Source of the DNA: Powellomyces hirtus | Lineage: Eukaryota > Chytridiomycota > Chytridiomycetes > Spizellomycetales > Powellomycetaceae | DNA length: 64,000 bases | Direction: 5' to 3' | NCBI GenBank assembly: GCA_025526995.1 | Contig: JAHLKG010000027.1 | Span: 124,001 to 188,000, forward strand | Part shown: positions 22,443-34,600 of the stretch, piece by piece | Numbering within the stretch: position 1 is the stretch's first letter | Layout: each line of letters opens with the position of its first letter | Translations under genes and position numbers: made by a program | Notes under the pieces: model-generated | What the model was told of the DNA's origin: nothing | Database searches by the model: none | What the model saw: the letters and a program-made list of their open reading frames with translations, nothing else

Positions 22443-23386
22443 ATGGTCAACACTCGACCCCACAGGTGTGTATCAGCGAAAAAATGCAGAGGGAACCCTT
22501 GATGGATGTTGGAAGATGCCCAAGACGGAAGGATGATAGACCAGACGGATGGATGGATGGATCGATGGATGGGCTGGGACACGAAGAATGGACGAAGAAT
22601 GGCGAAATGGCAAACCGAACATCTACTACAACAAAAACAACAACAACGACAACAGCGACTACAACATTTTCGGAACGGGACGCAGAAAATTATTGTCACA
22701 CCTGTTCCTCTACGTGCCAATCCGACTACTGCATCATCAGCGACGTCAACCGATTTTAACCCCACTGCGATGCGACTGGTTTCTCTTAGGCCAATGTGGC
22801 GGTGGAGGTGGACAGGGGCATAGTGTACAGAAGACCATTTTGCGTGTCGTGGGACACTGGACTTCGACGTGGTGAAATGGTGGAATGGACCCGATTGTAG
22901 AATGGTCACGTCCAGCTGATCTTGTTGGACTGGTGCAGAACTCTTGGAAGGACAGTAGCTGTGGTGACGGAGCCCTGTATTAACGGGCGTGTTCCCCCAT
23001 CTTAGACTCTACGCCAAGGGCCGTGTCCTCGGATTCCGTCGTGCTAAGCACAACGTCCGTGAGCACACCTCGCTGCTCCAGATTGAGGGCCTTCGCACCG
23101 CCGAGGACGCCGACTTCTACCTCGGCAAGCGCGTTGCCTACGTTTACAAGGCCAAGCGTGTTATCGATGGCAGCAAGATCCGCGTCATCTGGGGCCGCGT
23201 CACCCGTCCCCACGGTACCAACGGAGTTGTTCGGGCCAAGTTCAGGTCCAACCTCCCTCCCAAGAGTTTTGGTGCCAGCATCCGTATCGTAAGTTTACAG
23301 CCGCAATTGTATTCTCATCTCGAAAGATTGTTGGTGCTAAATGTGATATTTGAATCTTTCAGATGTTGTACCCATCCCGTGTGTAA
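22443..23386 (+). CDS. RPL33: 60S ribosomal protein eL33 (L35a)
   Basis: Exons 22443-22465, 23006-23288 and 23363-23386 join in frame to 109 aa, the normal length. The first exon gives only MVNTRPH plus two bases. The body matches the family from [20 protein letters not shown] through [33 protein letters not shown] to MLYPSRV at the end. It is a component of the large cytosolic ribosomal subunit. The 540-nt first intron just after the start codon is by far the longest intron seen in this window, a layout common in ribosomal protein genes, and it contains a GGAT repeat. Confidence 0.97.
22546..22572 (+). repeat. (GGAT)n repeat in the first intron of the eL33 gene
   Basis: A run of GGAT units with one CGAT interruption, followed about 60 bp downstream by an imperfect ACAA-rich tract (about 22624-22660). 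Confidence 0.85.
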
Positions 23387-24142
23387 AATGGGCCGAAACG
23401 CCATGTAACCACGTTCATCATGTATAATATACGGTCCCTCCAATCTGTCTGTGATTTATTCGTTCGTTAGTGTTCCCTGTGGTCGATAAGCATAATTGCG
23501 GTACAATCTGGACATTGCTCGTGTGGGGGCCAATCGCATGCATGTGACTGTCTGTATTCGGGTGTGGTAGCTTAGCGGTGGCTCGTGAACTTATCGGGGG
23601 CTTTACGGACAGGGCTGATACCAATGCAAAGGGCATAGTATGAATGCATGCCCCTTATCTTGAGGAAAGCAAAGGAAGAGGTGACGCATTCCTCACCTCA
23701 TTCGGGCGACGCCTGACGAGCTGAGCTCTGGAGTCTTTCCAGTCACTCGATCTGCACTGCAGAATCACACTCGAAAGGTGCTTGTCTCATTCCAACAGCT
23801 GCATCCGCGAATTGTCGATCTTCTCCATCTGACTTCTGATGTGTGAACGAATCGGCTGAAGAACTGGACCAAATCGATCCAATCGAAATCTACCACCGTA
23901 CCGATCTGGAAATGAATTTTCTTGAGATTCCCTGTAGCGCCACTATGCAGGGTTCTTTTTGCTTGCAGATAATATTGCCGATTGATGGAAAGAACGGAGC
24001 TGTTTCCAAGTGCATGCTTATTACAGTACTCCGCTCGGTACGCGGCGCTTCGCGCGTGACGTGTTCATGCTGGACAATCAAGCTGAGATACGGACACGCA
24101 GTTGACATTGAAAACTGTGATATACAGTACAACAAGTTGAAA
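23387..24142. other. Intergenic region before the aldehyde dehydrogenase gene
   Basis: No recognised gene. An open frame runs from about 23843 into the dehydrogenase start, but its sequence is not like any aldehyde dehydrogenase leader and the conserved protein begins at MPEYTIISP, so I treat it as 5' leader. Confidence 0.5.
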
Positions 24143-26063
24143 ATGCCAGAATATACAATTATCTCACCTGCGAACGGCAAGCCATACGTAACCAAACAGC
24201 TCTCGTCCGCCGAAGATGCACGTACCGCAGTAGACCGCGCGGTCAAAGCCTTCCCATCTTGGCGTCAAACCCCGTTGTCGGAGCGCATCAAGGTCGTCGA
24301 GAAGTTTGTCGACGCTTTTGTGGCACAGAAGGATGCGATTGCGGAAGAGCTCGCTTGGTTGATGGGAAGGTATGGGGTCAAGGCTACGTGTTTGTGGTTG
24401 AGTCAGAGGATCTAAGAATGGGACATCTTTAGACCCGCCAAGCAGAACGGGGGCGAAGTCAAGGGCTTCGAAGAGCGAGCACGCCATATGATTTCGATCG
24501 CGGAAAGTTCCTTGCGCGATGTCCCCGCTGTCCCGCAGAAGGAAGGCTTGCAGCGTTTTATTCGCCGTGAACCGCTTGGAGTCATCTTTGTGATTGCCGC
24601 GTGGAACTACCCGTACTTGATCGCAGTCAACGGCGTAGTTCCAGCTCTCCTGGCGGGTGAGCTAGATCGCGAGGCACCTTGAAGTATAGCGCCTTTATTT
24701 ATGGATGTGCTTTGGTTGTGTATGTAGGCAACACGGTAATCTTGAAGCAAGCGCCACAGACCTTCCCTTGCGCAGAGCGGTTTGGCACTGCGTTCAAGGA
24801 GGCCGGACTGCCAGAAGGAGTTTTCCAGGTAAGATAAAGTGTCTCGCTGCCAGCAACATGATCATGCTGATTTGTGGATCGACAGTACCTGCATGTGGAC
24901 CACCCTACTGCGGAATCGATCATCAAAAACCCGCAGATTGCCCACGTTTTGTTTACAGGATCAGTTCGCGGCGGCCGCGAAGTCTGCAAGATTGCCGCTG
25001 AGCGCTTCATTGGTTGGTACACAAGTGGAGGTCTCCCATTGGGCTTAAGTCATATCTGTGCTGACATCGTCCGCTAAATTCTCAGGAGTTGGGCTTGAGC
25101 TCGGTGGGAAAGATGCGGCGTACGTTCGTGAAGACGCTGATGTGGCCTACGCGGCCGAAAATCTGGTGGACGGCGCAATGTACAATTCTGGACAGAGCTG
25201 TTGCGGAATTGAGCGGGTGTATGCGCATGAGAAGGTGTATGATGCACTTGTCGAGAAAATGGTAGAGGTCACCAAGGTTGGTTTTGTGACGTAATGGTCG
25301 GGTCTAACAAAGGGCAGTAATGGGCTGATTCTGAAAGATGCAGAACTACAAACTTGGAGACCCTCTGTCGCCAGAGACGAATCTGGGTCCCGTCGTGCGC
25401 ACCGAGTCTGCAGACCTCGTGCGGGAACACATCAAAGATGCTGGTATGGATATTTCAGAGCGTCCGATGAAAAATGCATGCGCGAGCTGACACAATGCGC
25501 AGTATCGAAAGGAGCCAAACTGCATATAGATGAATGCCTCTTCCCCGCTTCGAAGGTATGTTATACTTACATGTCTCTTATATTAACATGAAACAGCTCA
25601 CACCGAGGATGCCGTTTTCTCAGGCCGGCACTCCATACGTGGCCCCCCAGATTCTCACCAATGTAACGCACCAAATGCGCGTCATGACCGAGGAGTCCTT
25701 TGGACCCATCGTCGGCGTCATGAAAGTGAAAAACGACGAGGAAGCAATCAAGCTTATTAACGACAGTGAGTTTGGTCTCACTTCGTCCATTTGGACCAAA
25801 GATGCCGACGCGGGATTGGCACTGGGCGATCAGATCCAGACCGGAACGGTGTTTATGAACCGCTGTGATTATCTGGACCCGGCGCTGCCGTGGACGGGCG
25901 TGAAAAACTCAGGAAGGGGCGTTACGCTCTCGCCGCTGGGGTATGCTTTTGATATATCGCATTGGTATGGTTCGAAAATGCGGTATTGCTAACCTTTTGC
26001 AATTTACCTAGTTTCGAGCACATCACGCGCCCCAAGAGTTTCCATTTTCGCGTTAAGACTTGA
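24143..26063 (+). CDS. NAD(P)-dependent aldehyde dehydrogenase
   Basis: Nine exons (24143-24369, 24433-24656, 24728-24828, 24886-25012, 25086-25276, 25344-25443, 25503-25555, 25624-25940, 26012-26063) join in frame to 463 aa. The enzyme oxidises an aldehyde to the acid. Visible ALDH landmarks are the AWNYPY active-site loop with its oxyanion Asn, the cofactor segment FTGSVRGGREV, GLELGGKD with the general-base Glu, and NSGQSCC with the catalytic Cys. TEESFGPIVGVMKV and SEFGLTSSIWT follow. The architecture fits fungal ALDHs of the succinate-semialdehyde/betaine-aldehyde-like branch, but the substrate cannot be assigned. No mitochondrial leader is convincing, so it is probably cytosolic. Confidence 0.92.
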
Positions 26064-26264
26064 ACCTTCGTAGTATCAAAAAAAATCAAAATACATGTAT
26101 CTGTCTAAGATTTAGGACTTAGCGTAGCTTGTAGACATTCAATAGGACGGTTTTGGACACGCGTGCTGCGCAGTGGCTGTGCGATAATTAACTCTCGCGT
26201 GACGCGTTCCATTCTGCTGTGCATGGGCTTTCCAGTCCCCATGCACTGAAGACGACGCCCAAAC

Positions 26265-27667
26265 ATGGATCGATACAAGATACTGGGGAAGGTAAGCCAC
26301 ATACATTTTGTTGTAGAAGATATCCGGCATTTTCTGAAATTTTTTATCTCTGCTTGTGGGCTTTCAGATTGGAGAAGGAGCTCATGGCGTGGTCCTGAAG
26401 GCCAAGTCGGTAGAAACGGGGGAAATTGTTGCCCTGAAGAAAGTGCCACTGCGGCGATTGGAAGATGGCATACCCAATACCATTCTACGAGAAATCAAAG
26501 CGCTGCAGGAAATCGATCATCAGAACGTTGGTTGGTGGGGGAAACGAGAGAAAGATTGTGGGCGGTTTGCATTGCAGATTTTGCTCACAAACATGTTTTT
26601 CTTTCTCTCTTTCTATTGATTTTTTTTCTTTTTGCAAATCGCATTACTTAGTCAAACTTCTTTCAGTATACCCCTCCGGCCCCTCCTTTGTCCTCGTCTT
26701 CGAATACATGCTCTCCGATCTCTCCCACATCCTACGCACAACCTCCACCCCGCTCACATCCTCCCAAGTCAAAGCCTACATGGTGATGCTCCTCAAGGGT
26801 CTTTCCTACTGCCACGAAAACAACATCATGCACCGGGACCTCAAACCCGCCAACCTCCTCATTAGTCCCTCTGGAGTGTTGAAACTAGCGGATTTCGGCC
26901 TTGCCCGCGTCCATCGAGCAGTGGCGCCGCAGCAATTGGGCAAAGATATCCCACAACGGCCTTACTCGCATCAGGTCGCGACGAGGTGGTATCGCGCCCC
27001 AGAATTGCTGTATGGGGCGAGGATGTATGATGCGGGAGTGGACCTATGGGCGGTGGGGTGTATTTTTGGGGAGCTGTTGAATCATTCGCCGCTGTTTCCG
27101 GGGCAGAATGATATTGATCAGTTGTTTTGTGTCCTGAATATCCTGGGGACGCCGACAAAGGAAAGCTGGCCGGTGAGTGTGGGAAAATGATTTGAGAGGG
27201 ACCTCCTGATGGATAATGCTCATCAAATGCTTGTTTTGTCGGATAGGATTTGGAAACGCTGCCAGACTACAATAAAATCCAATTTCCCAAAATGGACCCC
27301 GTACCGCTAGAATCTGTCTGCCCCGACGCGTCCCAAGAAGCAGTGAATCTGTTGAAACGGTTCCTCGTCTATTCAAGCAAAACGCGGATACCCGCCAAGG
27401 AGGTAGGTCCATTAAAAACGAAAGCGACGTAGTAACGCTACAGGTACAGGCCTATCGTGCTGTTGATTCTGTGCTCACTCCCTTTTTATTATACAGGCTT
27501 TGCTGGACGCTTTTTTCTTCAGCAAGCCGCTGCCGGCGCACCATTTGGAGCTGCCCATCCCGGAACGCGCTCGACAGGAGCAGTTTGACGTGGATGCGCC
27601 ATTGGACCTCTCCGTTTTCTTCCCGCCTGCGGAACGGGAATTCAATGACCGCGTGGACGACCATTAG
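26265..27667 (+). CDS. CDK20: Cyclin-dependent kinase 20 (CCRK), cilium-associated
   Basis: Five exons (26265-26291, 26368-26530, 26652-27172, 27247-27402, 27497-27667) join in frame to 345 aa, almost exactly the length of animal CDK20. It begins MDRYKILGK and continues GEGAHGVVLKAK, VALKKVPLRRLEDGIPN, HRDLKPANLLIS, ADFGLARV and HQVATRWYRAPELLYGARMY. The C-terminus has the CCRK pattern LPDYNKIQFPK and FFFSKPLPAHHLELPIP. In animals and algae (Chlamydomonas LF2) this kinase controls cilium or flagellum length through an MAK/ICK-type kinase. Non-flagellated fungi lack it as far as I know, so it supports a zoospore-forming host. It converges on the HP1-like gene about 220 bp away. Confidence 0.95.
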
Positions 27668-27888
27668 AGGAGCGTGGGACCTTTTTGTAAAGTCAGCGCG
27701 GTGGGGTGTGTTGATAACACCATCGTCTCCGAACGCGTCCTGGGCATTGGAGGAACTCTATTGAAATGCGGGCACATCGGGTCGCCTCCTCCGCACCCTT
27801 TCGGATTTCATGGCGTGTGCTGTCGCCCGCGCTTGATTGCTTGCTTGATTCAAAATCAAATTGCATACTATATGCGGCCTCACAGAGC

Positions 27889-28887
27889 TCAAAGCGGCTC
27901 GATCCGTTGAGAAAAGAATTCTATGATCTGATATCAGAGGTTCAACAAAGATGAGCACGAATTTTGAAGCCTGACGGGAATCAGAAACAGACCTTACCTT
28001 TAACGGGCACTTCTGATACATAATCGCAGCTTCATGTTGCTCGCGTCTCCCATCCTTCCACAGCACCAAAAAAATCATTTCCGACGGTTCTTCTTCCCCC
28101 GCGACCTGCACATCCTCAACGCGCTCAACCAGATGATCCCAGGTCTCCAGTCCTCCCTGCCGTGATGTATCCTCTGCAACCGCGGGTGGTTTGCCAGTGA
28201 CCGGGTCTTTTGGTGGTCGGGTAGCTGCAATCGGAGGGCGCCCGCGTTTTCTTGGCTGTCCCATATGTTGTGGTGGCTTGTTGGGTGTGTGCGAGAAGGT
28301 TATGGAGGGACGCCGTAGTCTGGTCTTGCGCCAGAATAATTCGAGGGCTGGTACGCACTGAAGCGAGGAGAAACCGCAGGGTGGGAATCATCTTTCAGTT
28401 GATACACCACAGTGACAGATTCCACACAATCAACCGAACCAGCGGACAGCTGATTTTCCACCACATACATCTTTGACATTGTCATATGATTCCCAAGTGT
28501 TATCCTTACTACTGTACTTCTCCCACTTGACCAAATACTTTGGCACACCCTGCAAACACAGGCAAATAAGAAATCAGCTCCAACCAAGTCAACCTTAATG
28601 AATTGGTTCTGAAAGGGAAACACACTGCTGATTCGTGCCTTCTCCATCTTGAAGTCTACAATCTTCTCGACCACGTAGACATCGTCTTCGTCACTTTCGT
28701 CCGCGCTTTCGTTGCCTGCGCTGTCTTCACCAAATATCTCTTCAACAGTCATTCTTTGGGTCTCCATAGGGCCGTCCATAATCACAGAGTCTTTGCCCTC
28801 CTCTAGTCGCTGGAGTTCGGACATTGGTGGTAAGTGGGTTAAGACTTTCAAGTGTCCAGGAATGAATTGCACAGCCACATTGTCCAT
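27889..28887 (-). CDS. HP1-like heterochromatin protein (chromo + chromoshadow)
   Basis: Four exons (28887-28624, 28549-28469, 28357-27998, 27927-27889) join in frame to 247 aa. After an acidic lead (DESDEDD) the chromodomain reads VYVVEKIVDFKM, then GVPKYLVKWEKYSSKDNTWES and, after a splice, CVPALELFWRKTR. The aromatic cage residues (Tyr of VYVV, Trp of VKWE, Tyr of EKY) are present, so binding to methylated histone H3K9 is likely. A basic hinge (GQPRKRGRPP) precedes a chromoshadow domain: TWDHLVERVEDVQV, MIFLVLWKDGR, CPLKIIEFF. This domain dimerises and recruits PxVxL partners. It is the counterpart of HP1/Swi6, implying H3K9-methyl heterochromatin. An upstream in-frame acceptor-like TAG next to the start leaves an extra 5' exon possible. 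Confidence 0.92.
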
Positions 28888-29018
28888 CCTAGACAAAAGT
28901 TTTCAATGAAAGGCACTTGGCAGGAAAAGGGTTTCCATTTATAATTCATAAAATTGCATAGTCCCACAACAATACAGAGGGAGGGGGTGTTTGACATAAC
29001 ACTAGTACGACGCCCTAT

Positions 29019-31183
29019 CTAAACTAGTCCTGCATTAGTCTTTGACAAACTAATCAAACCCTTCTCTACACTTCCCCGTTCAAGCATCTGCTGGTAAGTG
29101 GCTCGGACCCAGTTCCGGGACGTGTATCTCCAGCTCAGGCGCCAGAGCGATCGTACCCAGTTAGTCTCGACACGACCCCATCCACCTTCGGCTCTCGCGT
29201 CAGTCATGATGGCATTGCACACTGGCACGCGGGCGGCATCGAATGCCTCCGACAGAGCCTTGAAGCGAGCCTCCAGGTCCGGCTTCGCCGACTTGCCATC
29301 AGAAATGGAGATGGCTGTGTGAGGGGAGCTTGTGCGGCGGTGGTGGGACGCCAGATGTTTGCCCATGAGCTTGGCGAGCAGAGCTGCGTCGCTAATGGCG
29401 AGACTGCCCCCAAGAGATCCTGTTGCATTGGTCGCAACAGGATGAGCAGCGTCTCCGATAAGAACCACTCGGCCAGGATGGAACTTGGGCGAAGTGTAGG
29501 TCTCCGGATATTGGTCGGCCATATCGAGGATGTCCATTGCGTGAGTTTGGTTCGGGTCAGCAAGAGCAATAAGCCCAAGTGCCGATGCGGGAAGGGATGG
29601 GTGACGCGCAGCGAGGTTCAGTGCCAGATCCCGCGCACGGGAACCCGAGAGGTGTGTAGTCTGGTTTGAGGGTTCGGTGTTAGAAGCTGACTTGGCGGCC
29701 AGGATCTCCTGACGCTGAATACGCAGTTGTCGTTCAAAAGCAGTCTCCATTCGGTTGCGGCGGGTGCCGCTCCGAGACAAAGTATTCGGTGACGCCGGGG
29801 TCGGTGCAGCTGTGCTGTCGGTGAGCGACGAGGCTGAAAGGGCGCTCGATACTGGATCAACCAGAGTGTCAATACTTGCGAGACTGGCAGCCGGAGACGG
29901 TGAGTGACTGCGCGAAGGACTTTCACTTATGTCCCCTTCAACAATTCCATCACTGGTGACATGTTCCAGCTGGAAGTAAGAGGTAGAAGTATTGCCCTGA
30001 GTGCTAGAAGGGCCTGCTGGGGTTGCTGCACCGTCAGCGTCCACAGCAGCCTTTGCACGCTGGTCGTTTACAAACTGCGAGGTGTGGAAGTGCGGCTCTG
30101 GTTGAGCAACCACCAGGTTCCATCCAAGCATTCCGTTTCCGAGGTTGTTGACACCAAATGCCACACCTCTACCCACGAATGACACAGCATTACTGTCCGG
30201 GCAGAGCTTCAAAATTGTGTCGCGAAGAACGGGTGGGATGACCGTCCCGTCCGCGGTAGTCACTTCGGGAGCTCCTTCAGGAATGTCCTCGATGCGGGTA
30301 ATTCCGTGGAGGACCGCTGCGCCGGCATGTTGGATGGGGAACCTGCGATTTCCAATGAGGTCTCGCACCTTGGAGTGTGTACCATCCGCTCCAATGATCA
30401 TGTCTCCTTGTTCAACGGCCCCATTGAGGAACCTTGCAGTGACTTTGCCAGTGCTGGCCGACACCATGAACGAGTCGAGCTCATAACCCAGAACCAGATC
30501 AGGAACAAGCTCAGCGTATCCTTCACTGGCAAACCAGGAGTTGTCTGCCGCCATGTCTGCTTCTAGCCCAGTGAGTTCTGGGTTGGGAGGACATGGGACA
30601 AACTCGTTAGAGTCAAGCAGATCATCACGGATGCCTGAAAGAGCCAGCAGAAGCATTCGGACGAGGTCAGCTTTGCGCAATCCAATCATAGGTGGCGCTC
30701 CTGGCGCAGCCCTAGCGGCGCCCAACTCGGGGTCCTAAGGGAAGAACAGTAAGAATGTGCTTCTGAGAAGACCACAATGGTCCCACGCTCTTTAATCTTC
30801 TCTGTACGTACGTCAGTGGCGTTCGGAGCAACAGAGTCTTCCTCCGGAGGGTACGAAACGAGCGTTTCTCTCGTATCGGCATCAATAGTCTTGGTGTTCT
30901 GGATAGGATTTGCGATCGTGGAAAGGCGTTTGCCAAGTCCCATTTCCAACAGGAGCTCATAAGCCCATTTCCAAAGAATCCAGTGTTGAGTCATGTTGGT
31001 AGTAAAGGCCGAGTGGGTGGGATCCGCCTCGAAGATAATGGGCCTGAGGTTCAAGCCTGTGGCGGCGGCGACTCTCTTGATGGAGAGGGCAGCAGATAGA
31101 CCTGCAACGCCTCCACCGATAATGAGAATCCTGACTTCGTTCTCAGCCGAGGGGGTGTTGTGGGAGGTCGTTTCGCCCATCAT
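29019..31183 (-). CDS. FAD-dependent monooxygenase (PHBH/UbiH-like fold)
   Basis: Two exons (31183-30812 and 30734-29019), joined at a strong GTACGT donor, give 695 aa. The N-terminus has the Rossmann dinucleotide motif ILIIGGGVAGLSAAL, the middle the DG motif (IIGADGTHSKVRDLIG) and the C-terminal half the GD motif (GRVVLIGDAAHP), in the order of class A flavoprotein hydroxylases. These enzymes use FAD, NAD(P)H and O2 to hydroxylate aromatic or related substrates. A Ser/Pro/Thr-rich insert of roughly 130 residues (about 29650-30060) between the DG and GD motifs makes it longer than usual. No membrane anchor or signal peptide is clear. Substrate unknown; no biosynthetic cluster surrounds it. 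Confidence 0.88.
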
Positions 31184-31612
31184 TTTGGCTGTTGGTGAAT
31201 ACGTTTACGGAGTAAGTTGCGGTATGGGTGGTAGTGAGAGTAAGTACTATTATAACAGGAGGGACTCTAAGTATATATGTAATGAGCGTTGAGATGAAAT
31301 GTGCGTGGGAGAGTTGGTCTGTCTACTGTAGTAAATACAGGTATCTCACCAACCTCGGTTTGGTCGGCGACGGGCAAACGGGGGACACGCACGCACTGCA
31401 GCACCGCCGAAAGCGTGGCTCTCTCGTGGCTTGTCAAGTCAAAGTGGAGGCGTTTCTTTCTTTCTTGCCGTGTTTCACAACTGGGGGGAAGGCGCGTACA
31501 CGTCACTTCACTCACTCTTAACTCGGCATTGATTGAGGGATTGAATTGACGGTGGGAACAAGTTGCCAAATAACCAAACCCCCCAGCTCAGTTCAAACCA
31601 TCGGCATCTCGC
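31184..31612. other. Divergent promoter region between the monooxygenase and VPS15
   Basis: Both flanking genes are transcribed outward. No gene seen; short AT-rich patches near 31245-31290 could be core promoter of the monooxygenase gene. Confidence 0.5.
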
Positions 31613-34600
31613 ATGGGCAACACTGTCTCCAGCACAACTCCGCGCACGGCGACTGCCGGGATAGACAGTTATGTGAGCGAGTTATCTGACGTTCAATATG
31701 AGAAAAGGTTTACATCACCACATACCGCTTTTCCAAATGAACATGGCATCTCGTGTTTCGTTTCATTCTAAATTGTTGTCTGCACAAAGCTTGGGAAGTG
31801 GTCATTTTATGAAGACCATCCGTTGCAAACACCGGGATGGATTGGTAGTGGTGAAAATATTCATAAAGCCGGACACCGGCATATCCTTGCGCGAACATGT
31901 CAATAAACTCAAAGGTCGCGAAAGAATCCTTATCCACTTACCCCAGTCCATCCAGACTCTGATATTGATTGCAATTTGCAGGTGAACGTGACCTTCTGCT
32001 TGAAGTTCCAAATGCATTTCCATATCAGCGAATATTGGAAACGGATCGTGCCGCATACCTGATCAGGCAGCACCTCTATAGCAACCTATATGATCGTATC
32101 AGGTATAACTTGGCTTATGATAGGAATGAGCCGATGCTGCATTCCACAGATGTGTCGGCTTGGAACCCTGCTTTGACCATCTCCATTTTCCGTCAGCACT
32201 CGTCCCTTCTTGACTCTCAGCGAGAAAAAATGGATTGCTTTCCAATTACTTGCGGGCTTGGCCGATACCCATGCTCGTCAAGTACGTGCTGGAGCCATTG
32301 TCGGTAGATCTCATGCAGCAGACGAGTAACAGATGCTCTCAGGTCTATCATGGGGACATCAAGACTGAGAACGTCCTTGTAACCAGCTGGAACTGGGCCT
32401 ATCTCATTGATTTCAGTTCATTCAAGCCTACATATCTGCCAGAGGTCATGTCGAAAATGGGATCATCGATGAGCATGGACAACGTCTGATGGCATTTCCA
32501 TGTACAGGACAATCCTGGCGACTTCTCCTTCTTTTTCGACACCTCCTCCCGGCGAGTATGCTATCTTGCTCCCGAGCGCTTCTATGCTCCAGGTGAAACG
32601 TTGTTCAGCGATAATGACGGGCAACTGCGGCCGTCCATGGACATTTTCTCGCTGGGGTGAGGCGCAGCTTCATCCCTTACTATCAGCCAGATCTTGGTGT
32701 GTTGATGTCTCTGCGCAGATGTACAATTGCCGAGCTTTTCCTAGAGGGAACCCCGCTTTTCTCCCTATCGCAGCTGCTTAGATACCGGAGTGGAGAGTAT
32801 AACCCGATTCCGGAACTGGATAAGATCGAAGATGTGCACATAAAGGTCAGATGCGGAGGTTACTGGCACCAGTACCGGGAAATCCTCACACGAAAGCTCA
32901 ATCTATCGTTGCACAGTCATTGCTGAAGCACATGATTCAGCTGGATCCGTCAAAACGGGAGTCGGCGGAAGACTACCTAGTAGCATGGTCAGTAACGAGT
33001 GTTCTTCACTCACGCCGCCAGGCTCCGTACTGAAACTTGACAAAAGGAGAGGAGCCGCCTTCCCTGAAAGCTTTTACTCGTTTCTCCATCACTACTTTGC
33101 CTCCCTCACGGACCTGGCAATGACGACTCCAGTCCCAGCATCTCCCGTCACGATCTCCGCGAATCCGATATCTCGTACTGTAATGCCAGCGTCAGATGCG
33201 AAGATTAATCGCATATATCGGGACTTCGCCAGGATATCTTCGTCCATTGGAGCTTTAGAGGAGGATCATGACCTGCATGAAAGCCCGGAGCCTACGTCGG
33301 GAATTCGTCTCTCACTACGAGGTAAATCTTATGAAACGCTTTTCTTAACCTTAGTACAACTAACTCGAGGTCCCTTATGAAGAAACTGTGAGAACCGAAG
33401 TGCCATCTGCGGTAAGGGTTTAATGATTCCCCAGTCTCTATAAATGGTTTCTAACTCCTTGACACATCGTGTAGAGTATTCTCACACTCACAGTAAATAT
33501 TCCCAACTTCCCGAGTGATCTCAGTAACATGAAGAGACGGGCGGAAGCAAGTATGTCATAACCTCACCCGCTATCCCACGATACCGACAATCCCACGATA
33601 CCGACAATCCCACGATACCGACACATACTCATGTACACTCTTACAGCCGACGGATGTTTGCTCTTCAGTGCTATTGTATGCTCCGCGCTGCGGAACGTAT
33701 TCTATCCCTCGTCGAAAATTCACGCCCTGGATCTTCTTCTCGCGCTCGGCATACACCTGAGCGACGAAGTTCGCCTCGATCGGCTGGTTCCGTACGTCAT
33801 GTCGCTCTTAGATGATACAAATAGCGTTGTCCGTGCGAATGCAGTGAAGACCTTGACGCAGCTGGTAAGTGCCGAGGCGCCGAGCATCCTTAAAGTAAAG
33901 TATCTTATCGGAACTGTTATTCAGCTGAGCATGGTGGAAAGCATCACCGCTCCCGACGGCAACATCTTCCCGGAATACATATTACCTGGGCTGAGACGAT
34001 TTACCACTGATCCTGATGCATTCGTTCGCGCGACATATGCACAGTGCATTGCAAGTATAGGTGTGGCTCACATGTTGCCGGAGCGCAAGCTACCAGTTTG
34101 ATGACTTCGTCTATAGCTGAAAGTGCGCTCACTGTCTTGGAGCTGTCGGAGCTCTTGAAGAGCGAGACACATCCGGAAATTGAGGGCGATGGGGATGTGT
34201 ACCAGGTACCTCGTTTCTGTCGGCGGGAAATTTGCGTCTATTTCACTCATTCTTTTCTAATTAAATAGCAAATGTCATATGACACAAGCCTGCGGGACCT
34301 GCAAGAAATTATTCAGGAAGAAGTGATCACGCTCTTGATCGATCCGGATCCGTTAGTCAAAAGAGCATTGCTGTCGGAGATGCCACGTCTTTGTATCATC
34401 TTTGGCAGGCAAAAGGCAAATGATGTGCTCTTGTCCCATATGATTACATACTTGAATGGAACAGACTGGCAGCTGCGAAGGTATTGTGGGCTGATAAAAT
34501 CAGCTTCTGCATTTCAGATCTAACATAGCAGTGGCAGTGCATTTTTTGAAAGCATTGTGGGAGTTGGAACCTTCGTTGGAGGCCAAAGTCTAGAGGAATA

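Noticed and set aside
22256..22909. 217-codon minus-strand frame over the eL33 leader intron
   Set aside because: Low-complexity Cys/Arg/Ser sequence produced by the GGAT and ACAA repeats; no start context or domain.
31613..33030. Broken protein kinase (HGD and DFS motifs)
   Set aside because: These substitutions are normal for VPS15, and the downstream HEAT and WD40 regions confirm the family.
33573..33623. CRISPR-like direct repeats
   Set aside because: Copies abut without spacers, sit in a nuclear intron, and the region is fungal.
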